Of a DNA stretch of 64,000 nucleotides, positions 17,231 through 24,805 are shown in pieces. Each line of letters opens with the position of its first letter. Position 1 is the stretch's first letter. A program made the translations under genes and the position numbers. The stretch is from positions 62,001 to 126,000 of the forward strand of contig NZ_RJJD01000004.1 of NCBI RefSeq assembly GCF_003721515.1. Direction: 5' to 3'. A model generated the notes under the pieces. That model worked only from the letters and a program-made list of their open reading frames with translations. It was not told where the DNA came from and did no database searches. Origin of the DNA: Rufibacter latericius. GTDB taxonomy: Bacteria > Bacteroidota > Bacteroidia > Cytophagales > Hymenobacteraceae.

Positions 17231-17614
17231 TTACTCCACATAAGCCGTGACTTCCATCTCCACCAACAGCATCGGGTCAATGAGAGCTTTTACCTCTACC
17301 ATGCTGGTCACCGGCCTGATGTCTTTGAAGAATTCGCCATGGGCCCGGCCTACCTCTTCCCACCTACTGATATCGGTCACGAACATGCGCGTGCGCACCA
17401 CGTCTTTCATGGAGGCACCGGCTTCCTGCAAGACCCGTTCAATCTTCTGCAGAATGTAAACCGTTTGGGCGTACACATCGCCGGGGCCAACTACCTGTCC
17501 GTTCTCCACGGCGGTGGTGCCGGCCACCTCTATGAGCGGACCTACTTTCACGGCGCGGGAGTAGCCCACGCTGCTTTCCCAGGGAGCCCCCGAGGAAAAT
17601 AATTGACGTGCCAT
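17231..17614 (-). CDS. RidA/YjgF family protein, possible 2-aminomuconate deaminase
   Basis: 127 residues, a complete RidA fold that would form a trimer. RidA proteins hydrolyse reactive enamines/imines; the arginine needed to bind the carboxylate is in [10 protein letters not shown]. The N-terminus with [16 protein letters not shown] marks a subgroup different from housekeeping RidA. The 2-aminomuconate deaminases of 3-hydroxyanthranilate and 2-aminophenol pathways belong to this superfamily, and the next gene is ACMS decarboxylase, so that role is plausible but not proven. Confidence 0.85.
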   Translation of the reverse strand: MARQLFSSGAPWESSVGYSRAVKVGPLIEVAGTTAVENGQVVGPGDVYAQTVYILQKIERVLQEAGASMKDVVRTRMFVTDISRWEEVGRAHGEFFKDIRPVTSMVEVKALIDPMLLVEMEVTAYVE

Positions 17615-17708
17615 GTGCGTATAAGATAAGGTGAAAGGATGCCGTAAGTTTATTTAACCCGCCGCACTTCTGCCAGTGAATTCTGTTTTTAAGTAAATAA
17701 ACTGAGAT

Positions 17709-17748
17709 GCGTTTCAGGGCCGTTTTGCCAAAAGCGGGGCTAAAACGC
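17709..17748 (+). repeat. Dispersed palindromic element
   Basis: GCGTTTCAGGGCCG, TTTTGCCAAAA, GCGGGGCTAAAACGC. Lies in the divergent gap between RidA and the decarboxylase gene. Confidence 0.65.
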
Positions 17749-17831
17749 AGCCCAAGGCCACTCAAGGCAAGACTATGTGCAAGAGTTTTCGTAAGTTGAG
17801 CAACAGTTCCCACTAGTTTGTATGGCCTTAC

Positions 17832-18887
17832 ATGTTGCACCAGCCTCTTAAAATAGACATCCACACGCACATTCTGCCGGAACGGTGGCCCGATTTGCGG
17901 GAACGCTACGGCTACGGTGGGTTCATCAGGCTGGAGCACCACAAGCCCTGCTGCGCCCGCATGATGCTGGACGACCGGTTCTTCCGGGAAATTCAGGAAA
18001 ACAGCTGGGACCCCGCCGCCCGTATGCGCGAGTGCGACCAGCACGGCGTGCATGTGCAGGTGTTGAGCACCGTGCCCGTCATGTTCAGTTACTGGGCCAA
18101 GCCCGAACACACTTGGGACCTCTCAAAAATCCTGAACGACCACATTGCCGGCGTAGTAGCTCGGTACCCCACGCGGTTTGTGGGCCTCGGCACCTTGCCC
18201 ATGCAGGACACTGATTTGGCCATCAAAGAGCTGGAGCGCTGCGTGAAGGAACTGGGGCTGGCCGGGGTGCAGATAGGGTCTAACGTGAACGACACCAACC
18301 TGGACGATGCCTCCCTGTTCCCCATCTTTGAAGCCGCCGCTGATTTAGGAGCTGCCATCTTTGTGCATCCCTGGGACATGATGGGCGAAAAGAAGATGCG
18401 CAAGTACTGGCTGCCCTGGCTCGTGAGTATGCCCGCCGAAACTTCCCGTGCCATCTGCTCCCTCATCTTCGGGGGAGTGCTGGAACGATTACCAAAACTG
18501 CGGTTAGCCTTTGCCCACGGCGGAGGTTCTTTCCCGTTCACTTTGGGCCGCATCCAGCACGGCTTTGACGTACGCCCTGACCTTTGCGCCGTAGACAACC
18601 CCGTGCCGCCGGAAAACTACGTGGGCAAGTTCTGGATTGACTCGCTGGTGCATTGTAAGAACACCTTAGATTACGTGGTCAAACAGTTCGGGGCCGATAA
18701 GGTAGCCTTGGGCTCAGATTATCCTTTCCCGCTGGGCGAACAGGAGCCGGGCAAGCTCATTGAATCCATGCCCTATTCGGATGACGTGAAAGAAATGCTG
18801 CTGAGTGGTTCTGCCTTACAATGGCTGGGGCTGGAGAAAGAACGTTTCTTGGTGGAGAAGCTTCAGCAGACCAAACAAAATAAGTAA
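17832..18887 (+). CDS. nbaD: 2-amino-3-carboxymuconate-6-semialdehyde decarboxylase
   Basis: A 351-residue zinc amidohydrolase-fold decarboxylase (ACMSD) that converts ACMS to 2-aminomuconate 6-semialdehyde, diverting it away from quinolinate. Metal ligands fit: His11 and His13 in DIHTHILP, His179 in FVHPWDM, and Asp296 in GSDYPFP; His229 lies in [10 protein letters not shown]. These match the human enzyme with a constant offset of five. Long phrases such as [14 protein letters not shown] and VGLGTLPMQ are nearly identical to animal ACMSD, so the call is firm. Confidence 0.96.
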   Translation: MLHQPLKIDIHTHILPERWPDLRERYGYGGFIRLEHHKPCCARMMLDDRFFREIQENSWDPAARMRECDQHGVHVQVLSTVPVMFSYWAKPEHTWDLSKILNDHIAGVVARYPTRFVGLGTLPMQDTDLAIKELERCVKELGLAGVQIGSNVNDTNLDDASLFPIFEAAADLGAAIFVHPWDMMGEKKMRKYWLPWLVSMPAETSRAICSLIFGGVLERLPKLRLAFAHGGGSFPFTLGRIQHGFDVRPDLCAVDNPVPPENYVGKFWIDSLVHCKNTLDYVVKQFGADKVALGSDYPFPLGEQEPGKLIESMPYSDDVKEMLLSGSALQWLGLEKERFLVEKLQQTKQNK

Positions 18888-19065
18888 ACTTCCCGCCAGA
18901 CTTCCTGTTTAGGTTAGCGGAGCTACTTTACGCCTTTTTTAAAGAAATCGGGCCAGAAACACCAAATCGGATAAAGCTTGAGTTAGAAGTAAAAGTGTAT
19001 GGTTGTCTAACACCTGTTAGGTAACTTAGCCTCCGTTCCAGTACAGATTTTAGCACGTAGTATTC

Positions 19066-20337
19066 ATGTCTTTTCAAAATACCCTTGCCTTCGCCCAGTC
19101 CTTAGACCAGGCAGACCCGCTTCGTTCGTTCAGAGACCAGTTCCATATTCCGCAGCACAACGGCAAAGACACCGTCTACCTCTGCGGAAACTCTTTGGGG
19201 CTTCAACCCAAATCTGCCCGGGCTGCTCTGGAGGCGGAGATGACTAAATGGGCCGAGTTAGGTGTAGAAGGGCACTTTACCGGCGAAGACCAATGGTTTA
19301 CCTATCACGCGGGACTGGCAGGACCCACCGCCCGGGTAGTAGGGGCCAAGCCCGAGGAAGTGGTGGTCATGAACCAACTCACGGTGAACCTGCACCTCAT
19401 GCTGGTCTCTTTTTACCAGCCGCGCGACCAACGATACAAAATTCTCACCGAGGCCGGGGCTTTTCCCTCTGACCAGTACGCGCTGGAAAGCCAGGTGAGA
19501 TTCCACGGATATAATCCAGACGAGGCCATTATTGAGGTGGCGCCTCGGGCCGGCGAACACACCCTCCGGACCGAAGACATTCTGGCAGCCATCCGGCAAA
19601 ACGGAAGTGAGATTGCTTTGGTGATGATGGGCGGCGTGAATTACTACACCGGCCAGGTGTTTGACATGGCCGCCATTACCCGCGAAGCCCACGCCGTAGG
19701 TGCCAACTGCGGATTTGACCTGGCCCACGCCGCCGGCAATGTGACCCTGCAGCTGCACGGCTGGAACGTGGATTTTGCCGTATGGTGCACTTACAAATAT
19801 ATGAACTCGGGTCCGGGTGGAACGTCTGGCGTGTTTGTGCACGAGCGCCACGCCCGTAACCCAGACCTGCCCCGTTTTGCCGGATGGTGGGGCCATGACC
19901 AGAGTGTTCGGTTCCAGATGAAGAAAGGGTTTATTCCCATGCCAGGCGCCGAAGGGTGGCAGGTATCCAACAGCCAGATTCTGCCCATGGCAGTGTACAA
20001 AGCCTCGCTGGAGCTCTTCGACCAGGCCGGTATGGCCAACCTAAGGGCTAAAAGCGAGCAACTCACCGCTTACCTGGAGTTCCTGATCAACGGCTTGCAG
20101 CAACCCAAAGAGGCCCTGGAGGTGATTACGCCAACAGAGCCATCGGCGAGAGGATGTCAACTATCCTTGCTCGTGCACCAGAACGGACGGCAGCTGTTTG
20201 AGACGCTCATGGCCAACGGCTTTACTCTGGACTGGCGGGAGCCCAACGTCATCCGCGTAGCGCCCACTCCGTTGTACAATACCTTTGAAGATGTTTACCG
20301 GTTCGGGCAGTTTTTGACGGCGCATTTCAACCAATAG
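19066..20337 (+). CDS. kynU: Kynureninase
   Basis: A 423-residue PLP enzyme that splits kynurenine or 3-hydroxykynurenine into (3-hydroxy)anthranilate and alanine. The start contains VYLCGNSLGLQPK, the cofactor pocket GVNYYTGQVFDM and GFDLAHAAGN, and the PLP lysine is Lys244 in TYKYMNSGPGG. Full length. It follows the decarboxylase in the same direction with a 178-base gap; no strong promoter box was found between them. With the upstream dioxygenase and downstream monooxygenase it forms the core of the pathway. Confidence 0.95.
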   Translation: MSFQNTLAFAQSLDQADPLRSFRDQFHIPQHNGKDTVYLCGNSLGLQPKSARAALEAEMTKWAELGVEGHFTGEDQWFTYHAGLAGPTARVVGAKPEEVVVMNQLTVNLHLMLVSFYQPRDQRYKILTEAGAFPSDQYALESQVRFHGYNPDEAIIEVAPRAGEHTLRTEDILAAIRQNGSEIALVMMGGVNYYTGQVFDMAAITREAHAVGANCGFDLAHAAGNVTLQLHGWNVDFAVWCTYKYMNSGPGGTSGVFVHERHARNPDLPRFAGWWGHDQSVRFQMKKGFIPMPGAEGWQVSNSQILPMAVYKASLELFDQAGMANLRAKSEQLTAYLEFLINGLQQPKEALEVITPTEPSARGCQLSLLVHQNGRQLFETLMANGFTLDWREPNVIRVAPTPLYNTFEDVYRFGQFLTAHFNQ

Positions 20338-20358
20338 AACAGACCGGCCTTTTATCCG

Positions 20359-20431
20359 TGCCTTTCCTGAGGTTTTCGTTTGGTGGCGTTTTTAGAAACT
20401 TAGCCTCTAAACGGAACCTCGGGAAAGGCAC
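20359..20431 (+). repeat. Dispersed palindromic element inside a larger palindrome
   Basis: The usual core (20378-20414, CGTTTGGTGGC ... GCCTCTAAACGG) is enclosed by longer arms: 20359-20382 pairs with 20409-20431 apart from a few mismatches, giving a hairpin of over 70 bases just after kynU. A partial additional copy follows at 20485-20525. Confidence 0.6.
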
Positions 20432-20597
20432 TTTGCTTTTAGGGTAGTTTCGGCAGGAAAATGTCTTTGGTGGTAAGTGTCTTCCTGATTTTTTGCCCTT
20501 TTTCTGAAAACAGGTGAGAAACAAGTCGTTAGTTTCCGTATGAAGTAAGTATTTATACGAGAGCCCGGGGTTCACTCATTCAGAAACAGCAGCAGTC

Positions 20598-21908
20598 ATG
20601 GATATTTACCTGATTTCTTTTGTGGTGGTAGGAATTGCCGCCTTGGCCATGGCTTGGTTGCCCACTTGGTTTAAAGAAGTGCCTATTTCCTACGCCATGC
20701 TGTTTGTGGTGTTGGGTTTCCTGCTGTATAAAGTACCCATTGGGCTTCCCGAGCCTGACCCATTGCGCAAGAATGAATTTGCCCTGCGTCTCTCAGAATT
20801 GTGCGTCATCATCACGCTCATGGGTACGGGCATCAAAATCAACCGGCGGTTTTCGTTGTTCAGTTGGCAGGTGCCGCTGCGGCTGGTGAGCTGGACCATG
20901 TTGCTCTGCATTGGGGCGCTGGCCTGGATGGCCTGGTGGTGGCTGGGTTTCCCGGTGGCATCGGCGGTTTTGCTGGCAGCGGCGTTGGCCCCAACTGATC
21001 CGGTGCTGGCTTCTGATGTGCAGGTGGGCCCTCCCAGCGAGGAGGTGGAAGACGCCACCCGGTTCGCCTTAACCGCCGAGGCTGGCCTCAACGACGGAAT
21101 GGCCTTTCCGTTTACCTGGCTCGCCATTGCGTTGGCTACCCACGGCCTGGCCCCCGAAGACTGGTTGGTGCACTGGCTTTCCTATGATCTGTTGTACCGC
21201 ATTGTAGTTGGGGTAGGAGCGGGATATTTGCTGGGGAAAGTCTTGGAGTACCTGCTGTTCAAGCTCCCCAAGCGCGGTAAGTTCCCCGAGACCCAGGACG
21301 GTTTTGTGGCCGTCTCTTCCACGCTGTTGGTGTACGGTCTCACCGAGATGGTGCACGGCTATGGTTTCATCGCGGTTTTTGTCACCGGCCTCACCCTCAA
21401 ACACTACGAAGAAGACCATTCCTACCACCGCGAAATGCATGATTTCACAGATCAGATTGAACGCCTGTTGGTGGTCATCGTCCTGATTCTTTTGGGCGGC
21501 AGCATTAGTCGGGGGCTTTTAGACGCGCTTACCCTGGAAGGGGCGATGGTAGGCATCGGGTTTCTGCTGGTGGTGCGGCCGTTGGCGGGGTATATCGGGT
21601 TATTGGGTGTTCCGGTAAAAACGCGCGAAAAATGGGCCATCAGCTTTTTCGGGATCAGGGGGATTGGTTCCGTGTTTTACCTGGCTTTCGCGTTGGGCGA
21701 AGCTGATTTTGCGAATCCGGAGGAAATCTGGGCGGTGGCCGGGTTCACCATTCTGCTGTCGGTCTTTCTGCACGGAGTGTTGGCCACTCCCATCATGCAG
21801 TACCTGGATCGGGTGAGGCAGCCCGGTGACTTTATTGATCCGGCCAAAGCCGCCCTGGAAATGTCAGACGATAACAAAGGCGAACCGGGTGAGAAGCCCC
21901 AAGCGTAA
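20598..21908 (+). CDS. CPA1-type Na+/H+ antiporter
   Basis: 436 residues with about 11-12 membrane helices. Cation/proton antiporter 1 family: the unwound-helix motif is ALAPTDPVLASDVQ, and the ion-site helix is AEAGLNDGMAFPF, with the conserved Asp in NDG. It exchanges Na+ (or K+) for H+ at the inner membrane. A short hydrophilic tail (about 415-436) follows the last helix. No link to tryptophan breakdown is evident. It runs into alkB with a gap of only 20 bases. Confidence 0.9.
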   Translation: MDIYLISFVVVGIAALAMAWLPTWFKEVPISYAMLFVVLGFLLYKVPIGLPEPDPLRKNEFALRLSELCVIITLMGTGIKINRRFSLFSWQVPLRLVSWTMLLCIGALAWMAWWWLGFPVASAVLLAAALAPTDPVLASDVQVGPPSEEVEDATRFALTAEAGLNDGMAFPFTWLAIALATHGLAPEDWLVHWLSYDLLYRIVVGVGAGYLLGKVLEYLLFKLPKRGKFPETQDGFVAVSSTLLVYGLTEMVHGYGFIAVFVTGLTLKHYEEDHSYHREMHDFTDQIERLLVVIVLILLGGSISRGLLDALTLEGAMVGIGFLLVVRPLAGYIGLLGVPVKTREKWAISFFGIRGIGSVFYLAFALGEADFANPEEIWAVAGFTILLSVFLHGVLATPIMQYLDRVRQPGDFIDPAKAALEMSDDNKGEPGEKPQA

Positions 21909-21916
21909 TTTAGGTG

Positions 21917-21924
21917 TATCTTTC
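21917..21924 (+). promoter_or_regulatory. Possible -7 box of alkB
   Basis: TATCTTTC differs from TAnnTTTG in the last base and ends four bases before the ATG at 21929. If used, the transcript would be leaderless; read-through from the antiporter gene is the alternative. Confidence 0.3.
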
Positions 21925-21928
21925 CAGT

Positions 21929-22546
21929 ATGCCGCAAATCTCCCCAGAATTCCAGAACCGGTTCTTCCCTTATCAATTGCCCATGCCAGAGGCGGAGGTG
22001 TACCTGGTGCCTGATTTTATCTCCAGAGAAAAGCAAGCGTCTTTGCAGGAAGCCTTGACCCAAAAAGCCGCCTGGCGGCAGGAAAAGATAAGGATGTTTG
22101 GCAAACAGGTAGACCAGCCCCGGCTCACCGCCTGGTACGCCGATGCCGGGAAAGCCTACACGTACTCGGGTCTCACCTGGGAACCGCTGCCGTGGCTGCC
22201 AGAGTTGGCAGAACTCAGATCACAATTAGAAAAGACCACAGGTGCTCCTTTTAATAGCGTCTTACTCAACCTCTACCGCCACGGACAAGACAGCATGGGC
22301 TGGCACGCTGATGACGAACCCGAACTGGGTCAGAATCCCATCATTGCCTCCCTCAGTTTAGGGCAGGAGCGTACCTTCAGTTTTCGGCACCGTTTACAAA
22401 AAGAGCTCAAAAACCAGCTGGTGTTACCTTCCGGAAGTCTGCTGTTAATGGCTGGTTCCACCCAGCATTATTGGCACCATCAACTCCCCAAAACCACCAA
22501 GCTTCTGCAACCCAGGATCAACCTCACATTCAGGTTTATTTATTGA
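21929..22546 (+). CDS. alkB: AlkB-like 2OG-Fe(II) dioxygenase
   Basis: 205 residues from ATG 21929. Oxidative demethylase of alkylated DNA bases (1-methyladenine, 3-methylcytosine). Iron ligands are in GWHADDE (HxD), and the distal His falls in STQHYWHH; RINLTFRFIY at the C-terminus supplies the 2-oxoglutarate arginine. The N-terminal part with YTYSGLTWEPLPWLPEL is the nucleotide-recognition lid of the AlkB/ALKBH2-3 type. A GTG five codons upstream lies on the promoter-like box. It faces ogt, another alkylation repair gene. Confidence 0.92.
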   Translation: MPQISPEFQNRFFPYQLPMPEAEVYLVPDFISREKQASLQEALTQKAAWRQEKIRMFGKQVDQPRLTAWYADAGKAYTYSGLTWEPLPWLPELAELRSQLEKTTGAPFNSVLLNLYRHGQDSMGWHADDEPELGQNPIIASLSLGQERTFSFRHRLQKELKNQLVLPSGSLLLMAGSTQHYWHHQLPKTTKLLQPRINLTFRFIY

Positions 22547-22558
22547 ATGATTGAGGAA

Positions 22559-22714
22559 GTGAATGATTGAGAGAATAGGTGAAGTGGAAAGCTCTAAATT
22601 CAAATGTGAGTTGATGAGGAAAGAAACTTCAGGGCCATAGAAGGAACAAGCCTCTTCATATTTTCTATTTAATCTCTCACATTTTAATCTCTCACATTCT
22701 CTCAATCATTCACT
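22559..22714. repeat. Inverted repeat in the alkB/ogt gap
   Basis: Perfect 19-base arms at 22559-22577 and 22696-22714, containing GAATGATTGAGAG. Between and around them the words GAATGATTGA and TCTCACATT recur several times. The segment 22546-22735 is AT-rich and codes for nothing convincing. Confidence 0.6.
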
Positions 22715-22730
22715 CTCTCAATCACTCATT

Positions 22731-23234
22731 TCAAAAAAGACTCGTCTGGTACGTGCCTACCAGTTTGGCCTCGTGTTCCAGGAGCCACTGTTTGCGCCAG
22801 AGGCCGCCGGCGTACCCGGTGAGTTGGCCCTGTGCCCCGATCACGCGGTGGCAGGGCACCAGAATCATCCAGGGGTTGGCACCGTTTGCAACGCCTACCG
22901 CCCGCACTGCCCCGGCGTTGCCCATGCGTTTGGCCAGGCCCAGGTAATGATCTGTTTTGCCCATCGGGATCTGTTGCAGGGCTTGCCAAACCTGCTGCTG
23001 GAAAGTAGTGCCTTGGGTGTGCAACGGAACATCAAACGAGTGGCGCTTGCCCGCGAAATACTCCTCCAACTGGGTGGCCGCTTGTCTCAGGCAGTCAGGG
23101 AATTCAGGGCTATCCGCTTCGGGGCCGTTTTCCAGAAAGCAAGCCTTAAACAGGTGATTTTCCGTAGACGTGAGCTGGATGGTGCCCAGGGGAGAAGGCA
23201 CATGGAGGACAAAGAGCGGCGAAGGAGCGGGCAT
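22731..23234 (-). CDS. ogt: Methylated-DNA-protein-cysteine methyltransferase
   Basis: 167 residues. Suicide enzyme that takes the alkyl group from O6-alkylguanine onto its own cysteine. The acceptor is Cys128 in LVPCHRV; the helix-turn-helix FQQQVWQALQQIPMGKT and the arginine finger region (GNAGAVRAVG) are present. C-terminal GGLWRKQWLLEHE is typical. Residues about 25-42 (HLFKACFLENGPEA) are encoded by a copy of the dispersed palindrome, in a part of the N-terminal domain that varies in the family. Convergent with alkB. Confidence 0.94.
   Translation of the reverse strand: MPAPSPLFVLHVPSPLGTIQLTSTENHLFKACFLENGPEADSPEFPDCLRQAATQLEEYFAGKRHSFDVPLHTQGTTFQQQVWQALQQIPMGKTDHYLGLAKRMGNAGAVRAVGVANGANPWMILVPCHRVIGAQGQLTGYAGGLWRKQWLLEHEAKLVGTYQTSLF
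23118..23154 (+). repeat. Dispersed palindromic element inside the ogt reading frame
   Basis: TTCGGGGCCG, TTTTCCAGAAAG, CAAGCCTTAAACAG. The frame is kept through the element; it codes for part of the variable N-terminal region of the methyltransferase. Confidence 0.55.
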
Positions 23235-23339
23235 GGCAAGGCTTTTTCACGAAATTTAACCTAAGTTTACCTCTTCTTTCCGTAGAATGCACTACTTCAC
23301 GGCGGTTTTTACGCCCGCAGACCATATGATCGTAAATTG

Positions 23340-24689
23340 ATGGAGAAAACCACCCAGCTTAGTGTCATGGGCGGGGGCCTGGTAGGCTGCCTGCTGTCAT
23401 TGTATCTTGCCAAACAAGGATACCGGGTGGATGTCTACGAACGTCGGCCTGACCTGCGTCGCACTGATATTGGGGGCGGGCGTTCCATCAACCTGGCCTT
23501 GAGCGACCGCGGCTGGCGGGCCCTGGAAACCATCGGCATCGCCGAGGATATCAAGAAAGTGGCCATTCCCATGTACCGCCGGGTCATGCATGACAAAAAC
23601 GGGAACCTCTCTTTTCAGCCGTATGGCCAGGAAGGGCAAGCCATCTATTCGGTTTCCCGGGGCGGCCTGAACCAGGCCCTGCTGGACTTAGCCGAGGCCG
23701 AGCCCACCATCTCGCTGCATTTCCAGCAACAAGTCATGGAAGTGGAAGTAGCCACGAACAAAGTCACCATGCTGGATACGGTCTCGGGGCAGGAGCACCA
23801 CGTACAGCCCGATGTGATCTTCGCCGCCGACGGTGCTTACTCCATGGTGCGGCTATCTCTGCAGAAAACAGATCGGTTCAACTACGAGCAAAGCTACCTG
23901 GACTACGGCTACAAAGAACTCACCATTCCGCCCGCGCCTGACGGCGGCTGGCAACTGGAGAAAAATGCCCTGCATATCTGGCCCCGCGGCCAGTACATGA
24001 TGATTGCGCTGCCCAATGTAGACGGCTCCTTCACCTGTACCTTGTTTTTCCCCTATGAAGGCGACCCTTCGTTTCAATCACTGCAGACCGAAGCCCAGGT
24101 GAACAGCTTCTTCCAGGAGATCTTCCCCGATGTCACCGCCCTCATGCCCGACCTGGCGCAAGAGTTCTTCGAGAACCCGGTTGGGTCACTGGTCACCATC
24201 AAATGCCTGCCCTGGCGGCATAGCGGCAAGATCCTGCTCTTAGGCGATGCCGCCCACGCCATCGTTCCGTTTTACGGCCAGGGCATGAACGCCGGGTTTG
24301 AGGACTGCACCATCCTACGGGGCCTGCTGGAACAACACCAGGACGATTGGGAAACCATCTTCCAGACGTTCCAGGACCTGCGCAAACCCAACACCGATGC
24401 CATCGCCGACCTGGCCGTCTACAACTTTATTGAGATGCGCGACAAAGTAGCCGATCCGCGTTTTCTGCTCCAGAAGAAAGTAGAGTCTAAAATAACCGCC
24501 CAATACCCAGATGCCTGGTTACCTTTGTATTCCATGGTCACCTTTTCCCCCGATATTCCGTATGCCGAGGCACTTGCCAATGGCCAGCGGCAAGAGGAGA
24601 TCATGCGCGGATTGATGGAGTACATCCAGGCGGAGGAAGATTATGACAAGCCCGAGGTGCAGCAATATCTGCGAACTCATTTGGCCTAA
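23340..24689 (+). CDS. kmo: Kynurenine 3-monooxygenase
   Basis: 449 residues from ATG 23340. FAD- and NADPH-dependent hydroxylase turning kynurenine into 3-hydroxykynurenine. The N-terminal FAD loop is VMGGGLVGCLLSLYLAKQG, followed by the family phrase RSINLALSDRGW; the second FAD motif is LLLGDAAHAIVPFYGQGMN with GFEDC. A C-terminal helical tail like the eukaryotic membrane anchor is absent, as expected in bacteria. The gene is separated from kynU by the antiporter and the two repair genes. A weak TAAATTG lies directly before the ATG. Confidence 0.95.
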   Translation: MEKTTQLSVMGGGLVGCLLSLYLAKQGYRVDVYERRPDLRRTDIGGGRSINLALSDRGWRALETIGIAEDIKKVAIPMYRRVMHDKNGNLSFQPYGQEGQAIYSVSRGGLNQALLDLAEAEPTISLHFQQQVMEVEVATNKVTMLDTVSGQEHHVQPDVIFAADGAYSMVRLSLQKTDRFNYEQSYLDYGYKELTIPPAPDGGWQLEKNALHIWPRGQYMMIALPNVDGSFTCTLFFPYEGDPSFQSLQTEAQVNSFFQEIFPDVTALMPDLAQEFFENPVGSLVTIKCLPWRHSGKILLLGDAAHAIVPFYGQGMNAGFEDCTILRGLLEQHQDDWETIFQTFQDLRKPNTDAIADLAVYNFIEMRDKVADPRFLLQKKVESKITAQYPDAWLPLYSMVTFSPDIPYAEALANGQRQEEIMRGLMEYIQAEEDYDKPEVQQYLRTHLA

Positions 24690-24698
24690 CTTCTCTCT

Positions 24699-24735
24699 GC
24701 TTTCAGCCTGTTTTTAATAAAAGGCCCCAAAAACG
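24699..24735 (+). repeat. Dispersed palindromic element after kmo
   Basis: GCTTTCAGCCTG, TTTTTAATAAAA, GGCCCCAAAAACG; begins ten bases after the kmo stop codon. Confidence 0.55.
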
Positions 24736-24805
24736 ACGGTGTTCATTTGGCCAACTTATACCACACCGGTAGCACAGCGCCAAAGGTGTAGCGAACTGAC
24801 AATAC

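Noticed and set aside
20327-20575. 82-codon minus-strand open frame after kynU
   Set aside because: It runs through two copies of the palindromic element and overlaps the 3' end of kynU; nothing suggests a protein.
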